NCBI GenBank assembly: GCA_025093985.1 | Contig: JACAAK010000004.1 | Coordinates: 2,604,001-2,668,000, forward strand | Source of the DNA: Calvatia gigantea | Lineage: Eukaryota > Basidiomycota > Agaricomycetes > Agaricales > Lycoperdaceae | Direction: 5' to 3' | DNA: 64,000 nucleotides | Notes under the pieces: model-generated | Told to the model about the DNA's origin: nothing | The model's database searches: none | Seen by the model: only the letters and a program-made list of their open reading frames with translations | Shown: piece after piece, positions 35,637 to 46,200 of the stretch | How positions within the stretch are numbered: position 1 is the first letter of the stretch | Layout of the letters: every line of letters begins with the position of its first letter | Program-made: the position numbers and the translations under genes

Positions 35637-37937
35637 ATGGCTCCAAAACGTCGGTGTCCATCATGTGGCTCGAAGCAATGGCGTAAGGAGCCGCTGAGCG
35701 GGTTGGTTGTGTGTAGTGAAGGCCACGTCCTCCAGGTACATGATCATTTGTTGAAACTGTTGTCGCCCGAGGACGATAATTCATGTGTTAATTTAGAATT
35801 ACAGGAAGGAGACAAATGAGGTTGATCATCAAGTTACGCACACCATGCATAAACGCAAACTGAAGAGCACGACAGAGCGGAAAGAACAGAAGAGCAATCC
35901 CAACCCGCAGCGTACGTTGGGTGATTCTCGTGTTTCTTGTATCGTTTGCCGATTCTTCAACAGTGTATCACGGCGCACGAGGTCGCTATCACTACTTTTC
36001 CTGCCAGCAATTAATCTTGCGAATGCAGGTCGAGGCCATTACCACTCTATGGGATTTACCTCCTGAGTTTGAAGTGAGTCATTCAACGCGGGTAAAGATA
36101 GCCCGTTAATGCGGAAAACACCTAGGTCATTTGCCGAGACCTCTGGAGTCTACATTTGTCCTTACTATCTGAACCACCTCCACCGGGCGATTTCCAGGGA
36201 CAAGAGGACGACAATACAACGGCTGACTTTGGGAAAAGGGAGGTAGATGCAACGACCAAGCCTTCTAAACAGCCTCCCACTGTCGAGTGGGCCTCCGGAT
36301 CCCCATTATTTAATCATGAAGAGCAAGCAGATATAGGAGAGAGTGAGAAATCCGATTCTGAATACGACTCGGAGATGGAGGACCTCTTACGCCAAAATTC
36401 TGAAATTTCCGACTCGTCTGATGGGGGCTCTAACGACGGTGCTCGGACTTCAAGCCGAGCGAGAATGGATGCACGGAGGAGGTCAAATACGGCTCGTGTT
36501 AGTGAAAGTCTAACAAGCACTTTGGCAGTGATCATGATTGCTCTTTGGCAATTGCGAATACCAGTAATGTATAGAGATCTTGCAAGGTTCGTGCAGTCAA
36601 ACACGTGCCAGCGTGGACTTAACAGATTGCAGAATCGTTGCATCATATGAACTCCCCTATCTTGACCCTATTCGACTCCTTCCTTTAGATATGGTGCTCC
36701 ATCTGACCAAGCATAACGTTCGGGCACTGTCACCCTACGTACGCCTCCCTGCGTCATCTAGCCTCGTGTCCATTTTCACTAAATCTATTGGACAGCATGC
36801 TCCTGGCACACTGTCAGTTCACAGACTGACATCCCGTTTGGCGAAGAGATTGAATGCGTCTTACGGCATTTTCACCCCGGAATGTAATGCTGCACCCCTC
36901 CTTTGGCGCCTTACGAAGAACATGGGTGGAACACGTTGGTTTCGATTCTATTATTTGTTGAATCGACAAAACCGAGTTAACCTCGCCCTGAGATAGCGAC
37001 ATTGTACACCCTCGCAAAACAGGTCGCCCACATCCTCAAGTTGCCACTCACCCTACATTTCACGCTTGCGCCTGGGTTGAAGCAAATTAGGACGGGGGAT
37101 CCTGAACGACACAAATACGACAATGTACCGCCAGAGGTGGCATTGGTGGCTACTATTATTATCATTGTCAAAATGACCTATGGACTAGATGGGAAGCCAA
37201 GGTATTAAATCAGCCTCTTTGCACAAATCAAGTTTGACCATCAGCATGTAGAATTCCGGAAAACATGGGGGATCCAGTATTGGCGCTTCCCCGAATCGAT
37301 GAGTGGGTGGAGCTGCTCGGGGAGCTAAATCACTTCGATGCGAGACACAGGGATGCTCTCTTTAGCGCAGAGAATGCACTGTAAGTCTACCCAGCAGTCA
37401 CGATAAGACCAAACTCAAGGCCAGAGCAGCGCCATTGGTGATATAGATGGAGATCTTCTTGATGATTACCTGGATTGGTGTCAACACGCGCTTTTAGGCC
37501 CGGAAAGCAGTAAGATTACATGGAGAGCTTTTGAAACGCAGCAGCCACTGAACCGAGCCTCAGGTGATATAGTACTGAAGAATCATTTTCCGATTGGTCG
37601 CCAAACACGGGCAGTTCACCGAGTCGAAGCGGGGTCCTCATGTTCAGGGCTACCGACTGGTGTTTTAGTAGAAGGCTTGGAGGGTGGCGCAGTCAAGATA
37701 CTCCGGCCCGCAGAAGACTATGCCATATGGAATTCACGAGACGTTTTTGGGACATTGGCAGAAGACTACGAGACAGTATTGGGGCGAGCCGCTAAGTGGA
37801 TACGGACGGGACAAGAGTATCTTGGTGGGGTGGTGGAGTTATACGAAAGGCGATTTGTGCGGTGGTGGGGGAATGAAAAGCGTCAAGAGAGAGAAGAGGG
37901 TGGCGGTGGGAAGGAATCAATTTTAAAGGCTAAGTAG
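35637..37937 (+). CDS. RRN7: RNA polymerase I initiation factor RRN7 (TAF1B-like)
   Basis: TFIIB-like subunit of the RNA polymerase I core factor, acting at the rDNA promoter in the nucleolus. The N-terminal zinc ribbon is intact: CPSCGSKQWRKEPLSGLVVC with EGH four residues on. The B-linker and first cyclin-like repeat follow, with HGARGRYHYFSCQQLILRMQ, VEAITTLWDLPPEFE and WSLHLSLL. A disordered acidic insertion (about 36,200-36,500) precedes the block RIPVMYRDLARIVASYELPY, restored by an intron at about 36,586-36,638. The second repeat includes SYGIFTPECNAAPLLWRL and a stretch with HILKLPLTLHFTLAPG. At least seven introns are used. The C-terminal region ends in a Lys/Glu/Gly-rich tail. The gene looks complete. 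Confidence 0.88.
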
Positions 37938-38515
37938 TGTAAGATGTATGAAAGATCTGCATGTATGGACTCAAACGAGGGTTCTCGTGACATCACCGCG
38001 CCTGGTTAGGTGTTGTGGGCGGTGATGCGAATGGAAGATGAGCGGTTGCTCCTGTTGCCACCCAGCACCAAGCAAGGCCAGCTAGAACAATTACTGACGA
38101 GTGCAGGTTGGGTGTGGGAGCGCAAGAGAAGAAAGCGGGTGTGAATCAATTGAAACGGCGGTGACCACGTGATAGGTAGGGGGTATTGTGGGTCTGGCTC
38201 ACCTCATTTGAAGTTACTCTGACCGTGAACAAGTGAGCAGCGTCTGCTGGGTGCTGGTTGGCACAAGCCCGCCTAGCTGGCTTTTGTTTTGCCCTTTGCG
38301 CATCGTCCGCGCCCTTCCGGAGACGTTAACGCAGGGTCAATCACTCCCGAGTTTGCCGCAACTTAGCCGGGCTTGTCCCATCGGTGTGTGCTGATATATT
38401 TACTTTGCTGTGTTGTCCCTTCTTCACCAGTCCACGCTCAACTCTCACCATCACCCCCAGTTGGCAACTCAACGCATGCCCTCTTGATATTTTTCTACGT
38501 GCTCCCCCCCTTGCA
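37938..38515. other. Intergenic region
   Basis: About 580 bp between the RRN7 stop and the start of the next gene on the same strand. The stretch before 38,515 is pyrimidine-rich, with CTCACCATCACCCCCAG-like sequence, as in fungal 5' leaders. An in-frame upstream ATG lies at 38,384. No other gene is visible. Confidence 0.5.
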
Positions 38516-41248
38516 ATGCGCCGCCTAGTCGCCGTCTTCTCAAAACGCGACAAGTCTGATTCTCATCAGCAGCCCGACCGTTCTCACCCACCATCCAAGA
38601 AACATCTCAAGCTCCCCCTTGGTGTTGGTTCGACCTCCCCTCCCTCAGTCCGCACTCCCTCTTCCATCACTTCTACACCCCAACTCAGCTCTGTCAGTGA
38701 CCATGGTCAGTCCTCAGGCTCCTCCAGCGGCTCGGCCAGTCTCAGTTTGCCTACTCCCGAGGAGAATCCCAAGTCACCATCTCTGACTCGCAGCCTCACG
38801 AGACGGTCTTGGAAGGATTGGTTAGGAAAACGAATGGAACCGGACCCGCCCATGGCACCCCCACTCCCAAAGCCCGCAAAGCTGGACCAACCGGTACCGG
38901 AAGGGAATCAGCGCCCACACACGTTGCAGGACCCTCGAACGGGAGCCAGGATATCTAAGGGTGTGGATGATACTGATGAAGAGACATCCTCTGAATCCGA
39001 AGGTGAAGAATCCGTCTCTGTGTCAGACCATCCACCCTCCACTCCTGCATTCATAGCGTCTCCCGCGAAGGCTCGACAGAACCTTACATTGTTAACCAAG
39101 AACGGGCTCGCCTCTCCACCACCAGCCTCTCCCTTCGTCCAGCACTCTGTCGCATTTCTCTTCCCTCGCTCCTGCAACCGGCCGCGGGCGCTTCCTCCCC
39201 ACGTCGATGTGCAGAGAACCATGTTCAGACGACGGCTGCTCAGGCGCATAGAGAAGCTTTCGGTTGACGACGAAAAGACCATCCTACCCTTTGCCTCTAA
39301 AAGCATTTCATCCCCCGTCCACACGCATCCCCTTCCAGATTACGAGGAATCGCGTCCGCCCAGCACGACCCGCATTTTTTCAGCTAGTCCCGGGCTTCGG
39401 CGTTGGATTTCACGTCCATGCTTTGAGGATCGCTTCTCTGTCTTTTTACCCTTTCAAGGTGGTGATATACATCAAACGCCTGTCGTCAGTGCCGTTGCCG
39501 TTGCCGCCCTCGAGTATTCAGAGCTATTGGACGTGATGGTTGACCCTGATTTTGATCCCTCGTCGCCGCCGCCGGATGTGCTACAAGAAGTTCCGTGGAA
39601 GCTATCAGACCACACCTCGTTCCTACCCATTAGCTCACCATCTCCTTCCACGAACGATGATACCCTGGTCCGCGCCCGTAAGCAGTCTCTTTATTTTCCA
39701 CTTAGCGTGTGTCTGAGTCGTTCAACAGAAATTATAAATACCAAACATCCGCATATCATTCCACCATCGCCTCTCCGCAATCAAGGTAATACCACTGTAG
39801 GCTTGCCAGACTCGATACCACAATCCGCATTGGCTGCGACGACGTTACCCGTTGCATCTCTGGTGTATTCGCCATCCCAGGCTAGTATCCTCCGGCAAAA
39901 AGAAGAAGCACTCCCGCAGCCGGCTTCGGCTCTTCCACTAACTCAGCCAGAAATCGTCGCTCCCGTAAAGCGAGTTGTGCGCTTTGTAGAGGAAGATGGT
40001 GAGGATGTACCCCTGCTTCTCGTACGACAAAAGAAAAAGCGTGAGGAGAAGGCCAAGTTTTTAAGGGCAGAACAGCGACGGAGGTTGATGGAGCAGGAAC
40101 AAGAAAGGCGTCGACTTGAGGCAGAGGCGATGGAACGAGAGAGAATCCGACTCGCGAAGGAATTAGAAAGGAGAGAGGCAGAGCAACGCCAATATGCAGA
40201 AATGGTTACTGCAACGCGAATGAGGAGGGAAACACAACGAGGAGGCATCATTCCTGGTTTGAAAACGGACAGCAGCACTAACCTCCTGTTACCTTCTCCC
40301 TCAAGTATGTCCTTGCGAGAGACAGAACGTAATCGGCCTCGTGACTCGAGAAGGCATTCTCTGGTTCCTCACCACACTGGCTCATCATCTTCAGTTCCGC
40401 GGAGAGAGCAATCTGATTCGGGCCTATCACCCCCGTATGCGTACGCCCCGGAAGCCTCCAATTATCTAACAGGTAGCGGAGGACACTCGCCTGGGGGTAG
40501 CAACAGTGGCCACGGTCATCACTCACGGCCCGGTTCGATGTACTCGAGTTCATCCGAAGACGGTCGACATGGCAAGCGCCATTCGATGGCTTCAAACAAC
40601 TTTCTTCGGCCTTTTGCTCATCGTGCAGCCTCCTCGACGTGGTCAGGTAGCAATCAAAGCCTTATCAACATTCCTCCCGTACCCGCCATCCCGCCATTCC
40701 CGGAACTCATGAATGACTTCGTTCTACTTCCCCCATCTGCTCCTTTCATGATGCATCAACACCCCCGCCGGTCGAGAAATTCTTCGCCTGGACACTCTAA
40801 TTCATCTGGTTCCCTCCGTGGAAACTCTGCAGATTCGAGTAGTGAGCGCATCAACATACACCGACAAAGTTCGCGATCCAAGGAATCATTTTCTGCTCCT
40901 CCATCTCCTGGTACACCCCCGAGTCATACGGATTTTAGGCCAATGTACATGGGACAAGGGAGTGGGGATTCGCGTCGATCGAGCTTGCCTCTCTCTGCCC
41001 CACCCCACGGTTCTTGGTCTAGGTCACAGTCTAGTTCGCTGTCTCGAGGTCAACCCCAATATCTCCCATCCCAAATGGTACCGGGCGTGCAACATCCGCA
41101 GGTGCTCAGCCCTTGGACGGCATTACCTACTCAGCATGGTGCTCTGCCTACAGCGATGCCTGTGTCGTCATATTCACACTCACTGAATTCATCATCCAAG
41201 GGCTTACCCTCAGGTGGAAGCACAAAAAAAAGAAATGGGACGAATTGA
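38516..41248 (+). CDS. Large Ser/Pro-rich disordered protein with a charged coiled coil
   Basis: A long open frame of about 910 residues from the ATG at 38516 (or 954 from 38384). No enzymatic domain is recognised. The N-terminal 400 residues are Ser/Pro/Thr-rich and probably disordered. Two better-ordered blocks appear: MFRRRLLRRIEKLSVDDEKT near 39,220 and ISSPVHTHPLPDYEES near 39,310. From about 39,960 a conserved-looking segment VKRVVRFVEEDGEDVPLLLV leads into an Arg/Glu/Lys coiled coil (about 40,025-40,240). The rest is again Ser/Pro/His-rich low complexity. A 51-nt segment at 39,678-39,728 starts GTAAGC and ends CAACAG. It is a multiple of three and could be an intron that does not break the frame. 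Scaffold or signalling adaptor function would be only a guess. Confidence 0.65.
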   Translation: MRRLVAVFSKRDKSDSHQQPDRSHPPSKKHLKLPLGVGSTSPPSVRTPSSITSTPQLSSVSDHGQSSGSSSGSASLSLPTPEENPKSPSLTRSLTRRSWKDWLGKRMEPDPPMAPPLPKPAKLDQPVPEGNQRPHTLQDPRTGARISKGVDDTDEETSSESEGEESVSVSDHPPSTPAFIASPAKARQNLTLLTKNGLASPPPASPFVQHSVAFLFPRSCNRPRALPPHVDVQRTMFRRRLLRRIEKLSVDDEKTILPFASKSISSPVHTHPLPDYEESRPPSTTRIFSASPGLRRWISRPCFEDRFSVFLPFQGGDIHQTPVVSAVAVAALEYSELLDVMVDPDFDPSSPPPDVLQEVPWKLSDHTSFLPISSPSPSTNDDTLVRARKQSLYFPLSVCLSRSTEIINTKHPHIIPPSPLRNQGNTTVGLPDSIPQSALAATTLPVASLVYSPSQASILRQKEEALPQPASALPLTQPEIVAPVKRVVRFVEEDGEDVPLLLVRQKKKREEKAKFLRAEQRRRLMEQEQERRRLEAEAMERERIRLAKELERREAEQRQYAEMVTATRMRRETQRGGIIPGLKTDSSTNLLLPSPSSMSLRETERNRPRDSRRHSLVPHHTGSSSSVPRREQSDSGLSPPYAYAPEASNYLTGSGGHSPGGSNSGHGHHSRPGSMYSSSSEDGRHGKRHSMASNNFLRPFAHRAASSTWSGSNQSLINIPPVPAIPPFPELMNDFVLLPPSAPFMMHQHPRRSRNSSPGHSNSSGSLRGNSADSSSERINIHRQSSRSKESFSAPPSPGTPPSHTDFRPMYMGQGSGDSRRSSLPLSAPPHGSWSRSQSSSLSRGQPQYLPSQMVPGVQHPQVLSPWTALPTQHGALPTAMPVSSYSHSLNSSSKGLPSGGSTKKRNGTN

Positions 41249-42046
41249 TAGGTGATCCCATGATCTTTTCCCTTATTTTTTTTTCAATCCCGGAATCTTT
41301 TCTCTCTGCCCTTCATCGTTGACGCTGCCGTGGTGGTGGATACGTAGCAGATTATATGCCGTCTGCTGTCTCACTCAGTTTTACGAAATTTGACGCTTCA
41401 CCTTTTCTTGCCGCCCCTTCTTTACCTTGCATCGTGATTCTAATCGAACTGTTAATTGTACCCCATTGTACAGTCAAATCACACGTTGACCTGACCCGAT
41501 TTCCGCTCTTTAAATTCAACATTCCCCACACTCATTTTCTCCAACATTTACTATGTTATTGCCTCCTGCCGAACCACAAAACTATCTCTTCCACCATTAC
41601 CGATAGTATGAGACATCAGACATCTTCTCCTCCTTTGTGCCTGGCTGTATGTTATAGACTTGCGACGGACGCTTTAGATCGGGCATGCTTTTTCATTTAT
41701 AGCATGTCTAATTTCACTGACCCTCAAAATCTCACGTTTGTGAGATCTGCATACCCCCTTATTAGCCACCAATCTGTAATCATACTTACGTCTGTGCAGG
41801 TTTGTTTTCCGATGATATCATATCCATTTCTGTCAGATGTGCGCTCCTTCTGCAAAAGGCGAACCGCGTCTCTCTCTCACGTGCTTTGGATTAACTGGTT
41901 AAACTGCCATGTCGACCCTCCTACCAGTCTTTCTTCACTCTGCTTAAACACACACTATCCTATCAAAACACACTATTATTACTACTTTCGAGCCCGACGA
42001 CAACTTCTAATATTCACGGATTCAGCTGGCCTGGCTTGTCAGAGTG
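41249..42046. other. Intergenic region before the RNA-dependent RNA polymerase gene
   Basis: Nearly 800 bp, T- and C-rich on the plus strand. It must contain the 3' UTR of the upstream gene and the promoter of the polymerase gene. A 236-codon open frame (41,356-42,066) runs through it, but its predicted protein is a hydrophobic, Cys/Leu/Ser-rich string of the kind produced by translating pyrimidine-rich DNA, so I do not call it. No other element is recognised. Confidence 0.5.
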
Positions 42047-45000
42047 ATGGCACCGAAAGGAAGTGATCGTCCTGACCCGACAACGTTACTAACAGCCTCC
42101 GGAGATAAGACGAGCGGAGGTACTGTGGCGCCCTTTTTTTAACGACATCAAAACTCAGAATTTACACGGTGATAGGACCCTATTCATTGCTAGGACCCGC
42201 ATTTGGGCCTATACACGAAGACTCGAGAGAATCTACACCACTATCTCAGGTATGCGTTAATCGTGTAACGAAGGACAACTCGAAGCATCCTTAAATTCGT
42301 CTAGGCAAGTCAGTATTCTGACTATTTCGGAAACAGTCAGCGATTCTGGACTCAAGCCGCCGAAGACATAGGTGGGCTTTTTCATTACCGTCCAGAGGGT
42401 GATTGTGATAACAGTGATAAAACGCACTCAGGAAACGAAGTGCGATCAAGTACACCTTCAACATCGCTATCAAGTGCGGCTACCAACGGCTCCCGTCCTA
42501 GTTCTTGTTCTCGTTCCAAACAGAGTTTATCAGGACCAACCTCTACTCTGACATCGCATGGTCCTATTGCATCTAACATGTTAAAACGCACCGCCAGCCA
42601 AGCATCAATTGAACCTGGCAAGCTTGGACATGAAACTAAGAAACCCCGAACCGACCCCCCTTGCCAATATAATACGTCCAGTCCTGGAAGTACTCAGACA
42701 GACCCTCCGTTTATCAACCTTGTGGGTTTCTCCTTGAGCTTATACCATGATTTGTGTGTTTCATCAGTAGATAGTCCCCGCCCCACATCCTTCAACGCTT
42801 CATCGAGTCTCGTAAGCTTCCTTACAGTGTCCAGTGGGAGCTCGCGAGGTTGGTTTCAAAAGGAGCAAAAAGCTGGGAGGGTCCGGATGCTATCACAGTC
42901 GACGAACTCAACGGTCTGAAATCGAGGGGAGACGCAAAGATGTCACACTCAGAAGGTGCGAGGAACTTTACGAGGCTTTTTTATGGTGAGAAACAAGATG
43001 GTAAGCAGAAAAGTATGCCTCAATGTTCGCCTTCGTGATCTTGGGTGCACAGGTCCGTTTGCTTCGTGGAACGAAGATGAAAGAAGAGCAACGGTACGGA
43101 ATCCGCATGATGAACCTGTTCCGTGTTTTAATTATGATGCAGGATCCTTGGCCAGAATTAGAGCGTGAAGAAGTATTCGCTGCGGCCCATCCCGAAATCG
43201 ACCACTTGGATGAGCAAGGAGGCAAAGTTCACTTCCTCGCTGCTCTTAAGAAAGTGACGAACACCCCGAAAACCACGGCCACCGCGGGTTACAAGATCGA
43301 ACTCGGCCAGGCACAGCTCGGTACCAGCAACAGCTTTTCTCGCCGTTTCGGAAGTCGGAGTTTTCTCCGCCTCAAGGTCCCAACCAATATCCTCCACAGG
43401 TCGGGGCACGATTTGCTCGACTATCTGCGCAAACCTGTCATTCTATGCCAATCCATTTTCCGTTCATTCTACGCAAAAGAGCAAACCGTCTTTTACTTTC
43501 GGACCAACGAAGTATGGAATCCGAAGCTCCAAACGGTCTCATCACCTCCACCCTCAGCACCTGGACTTGGACTTTTGAAGTTCATTGAATGGCACAACCC
43601 TATTGAACTGAATAGGAAACAGGTACCGTAATCCATCCCCAATTAATGTTAAGACTGACAGCTCGACTTTAGACAATGGCCTAAATGGGCTGCTCGTTTT
43701 GCGCTGGGCTTATCTAGTTCAATTCATGGTATTACGCTTAAAGAGGAAGATATACAAGTCATTGAGGACATCAGTACGTTCGTATCCTGACCCTTTTCTC
43801 CCCTCTGATTGCAGACTCCAAAGAGAGTAAAGAGGGGTCTGACATGACCGACGGCGCGGGTTTTATCACCCGCCACCTCTTGCAAGAACTCACGGTGTTA
43901 CATGACTGGCCGTCCCGCCCCTCAGCGATACAAGTTCGGATTCGAGGCAGTAAGGTACGTCACAACCCATGTTTCTAGGTTTCAATTTGATGGTTACACT
44001 TAGGGGCTCCTTATTGAAAATTTGGACTTGAAAGACGACATTCGTAGCGTACAACTCCGGCCATCCCTAATCAAAGTTCACTATCCCACACCGTTGGACA
44101 AGACCCACACCACAATCGATATTCTGCGCACCTCGCATGCGAGAAGCCCAATACCTATTTCGGCAGATGTCATTGTTAATCTGCACGCGAACGGTGTTCG
44201 ATCATGTGTCCTCAAGGAGCTTATGAGAAAATCGCTGGAGGATATCGTTCAGCCCTTGCTGAAATGGGACCTAGACGACCCCAAGACGATGTTAGAGCTG
44301 TGGATCAATTTCGAACGAGCTGGCTCAGTTGTCAAGTCCAGACGCGCACGAGAGGATATCGCACTCGCCCGGGTCAGGGGCTTCACAGAACTCGACACCA
44401 CAGAGGAGGTTGTAGAAGATGACGAGGAGGCAAATGAGTTGGAACAAACCGCGGAATGCTCAGAGGATTGGTGGCCCGATAGGGTCAGTGGCTGTCCATC
44501 GCCTTTGGAAGAGACTGTCATAGAATTCCTCGACTCTGGTTTCCAACCGACAACTTGTAGAATTCTACGCGAGAAGGCATTCAAGGCCGTCCAATCGACA
44601 ATAAATCGTGTAATTTCAAACCATGTAATCAATATTCCGCTGTCTGCAGGTGCTTGGATTATTCCAGGTGCGTTTCGAGTGCTTGCCTCTTTGGGTCCAT
44701 TCTTAGTAGACTCGTATAGATCCATCTGGGCTATTGGAACCGGGTCAGGTGTTTTTTCAAAGTTCACAACAAAAACTCATAGCCCTGGATGGCACTGAAA
44801 CGGGCATTGTCACCGGGGATGTCCTGATCACACGGGATCCTTGTCGCTTACCCAGCGATGTCCAGAAGGTTAGTGAATGTGGCATAGAAGTACCTACGTG
44901 GTTGCTGAAAAGCTCTTAGTGGAAAGCAGTAGACATCGACAAGCTACACCCTCTCAAGGATGTCATCGTGCTCTCCGTTCGTGGGCCTCGCCGAGCTGCT

Positions 45001-46200
45001 GATTGGTTAGCTGGTGGTAGGTATATTAGCCACTTGCTTTGTGCGAGCCTCAAAATTTCCCGTTAGGCGATTATGATGGCGACAAGGCTAAACTCATTTG
45101 GCAACCTGAGCTCGTGAGCGATTTTAAAAACGCCGACCCAAGGTTCGCCGACCCCCCCGCCAATCTCAACTCATTTTTCGAAGTGGAGAACAAACAAGTC
45201 AGCGATTTCCTGACGGACGTTGAAAATTACACCGAAGAACAGAAGATAAACCAACTACAGAAGTATCTACTCGGCGCGATGGAAAACGCGAGCACGGTCG
45301 GGATGTACTCCAACTTTCACAATTATTCGACCTATGTGAACGGCTATGCGGACGAGCAAACGAAACTCCTCGCTTACATGTAGGGCCTATGTCACCATGA
45401 GTTTCCTGCTAATCAACTAATCCCATCCAAGGTTCACAACCGTCCTCGACGGTCGGAAGACAGGAAAAACCGTCCGACAAGATATTTTCAAAGACCATAA
45501 CCGGAGATTTGGAGATCGGAAATTGAAGTGGAAGGAAGCGGAGCGGAAAAGAGGGGAACATGATTTGGCTCTTGGATATAACGTTCTCCGAGCCAAAAGC
45601 AACCCGAACTTCATCATGGACAAGCTCGTTTCTTATGGCCAAGAACTCCGGAATGAGATGCTGCACCAGATAGAGAAAAAGATGCAGAGCTATCCGAACG
45701 ACATGGACCCAGACTTAATCCAACCGTATCTCGAGTTGAAGCAAAAAATTCAAGATCTCCGATCCGCACATCACGATATTCTCGCAGACGCATACCAAGC
45801 GGATTTGAGTTTGATCGAGAAGCATGTTGAAGAAGTCTATGAACAACACCGAAAAGCAAAAGCTCATCAGTCAAGCACGACAACGCCAGGAGCGGGGTTC
45901 ACGAGCCTATCGATTAGCAGACGCCAGGACGTTCTCCGGAAATTTTCAAAAATGTTTCATTCAAACCCGGATGTGGCGCAGCTGCTCCTCATATATTCAC
46001 AGAACGAGGTCGATCGAATAAAGGCTTCGTACGCATATTACCATGATTCGGTCCACCCGCCGCAGAGCCGATTTCCTTGGGATGTGGCGTTCAGAGTTTT
46101 ATGTTCCATCAAGTGCGGTAGGCATGTCAAGTCAGTCGACCGACACTTCTACGACTACATGGTCATCAAACTTCCGAAGCATCGTAAACATTCTCTATAA
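42047..46200 (+). CDS. RNA-dependent RNA polymerase of the RNA silencing pathway (QDE-1/RDR family)
   Basis: A cellular RNA-dependent RNA polymerase that copies aberrant single-stranded RNA into double-stranded RNA for Dicer. The catalytic loop GGDYDGDKAKLIW lies at 45,060-45,100, after an intron, with the three aspartates of D-x-D-G-D present. Upstream family blocks are GLLEPGQVFFQSSQQKLIA, GTETGIVTGDVLITRDPCRL and VIVLSVRGPRRAADWLAGGD. The head domain contains EWHNPIELNRKQ and AARFALGLSSSIHG. The first 200 residues are Ser/Thr-rich and probably disordered, joined by introns near 42,114-42,175 and 42,249-42,301. The C-terminal helical domain ends at 46200 with FPWDVAFRVLCSIKCG and HFYDYMVIKLPK. 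About 1,150 residues are predicted. All recognised motifs are intact, so it looks active. Confidence 0.93.

Noticed and set aside
36314..36646. A 110-codon minus-strand frame
   Set aside because: Complement of the disordered acidic insertion of RRN7.
41356..42066. A 236-codon open frame between the disordered-protein gene and the RNA-dependent RNA polymerase
   Set aside because: It overlaps the polymerase start and its translation is a Cys/Leu/Ser-rich string typical of pyrimidine-rich noncoding DNA; no domain or family block is visible.
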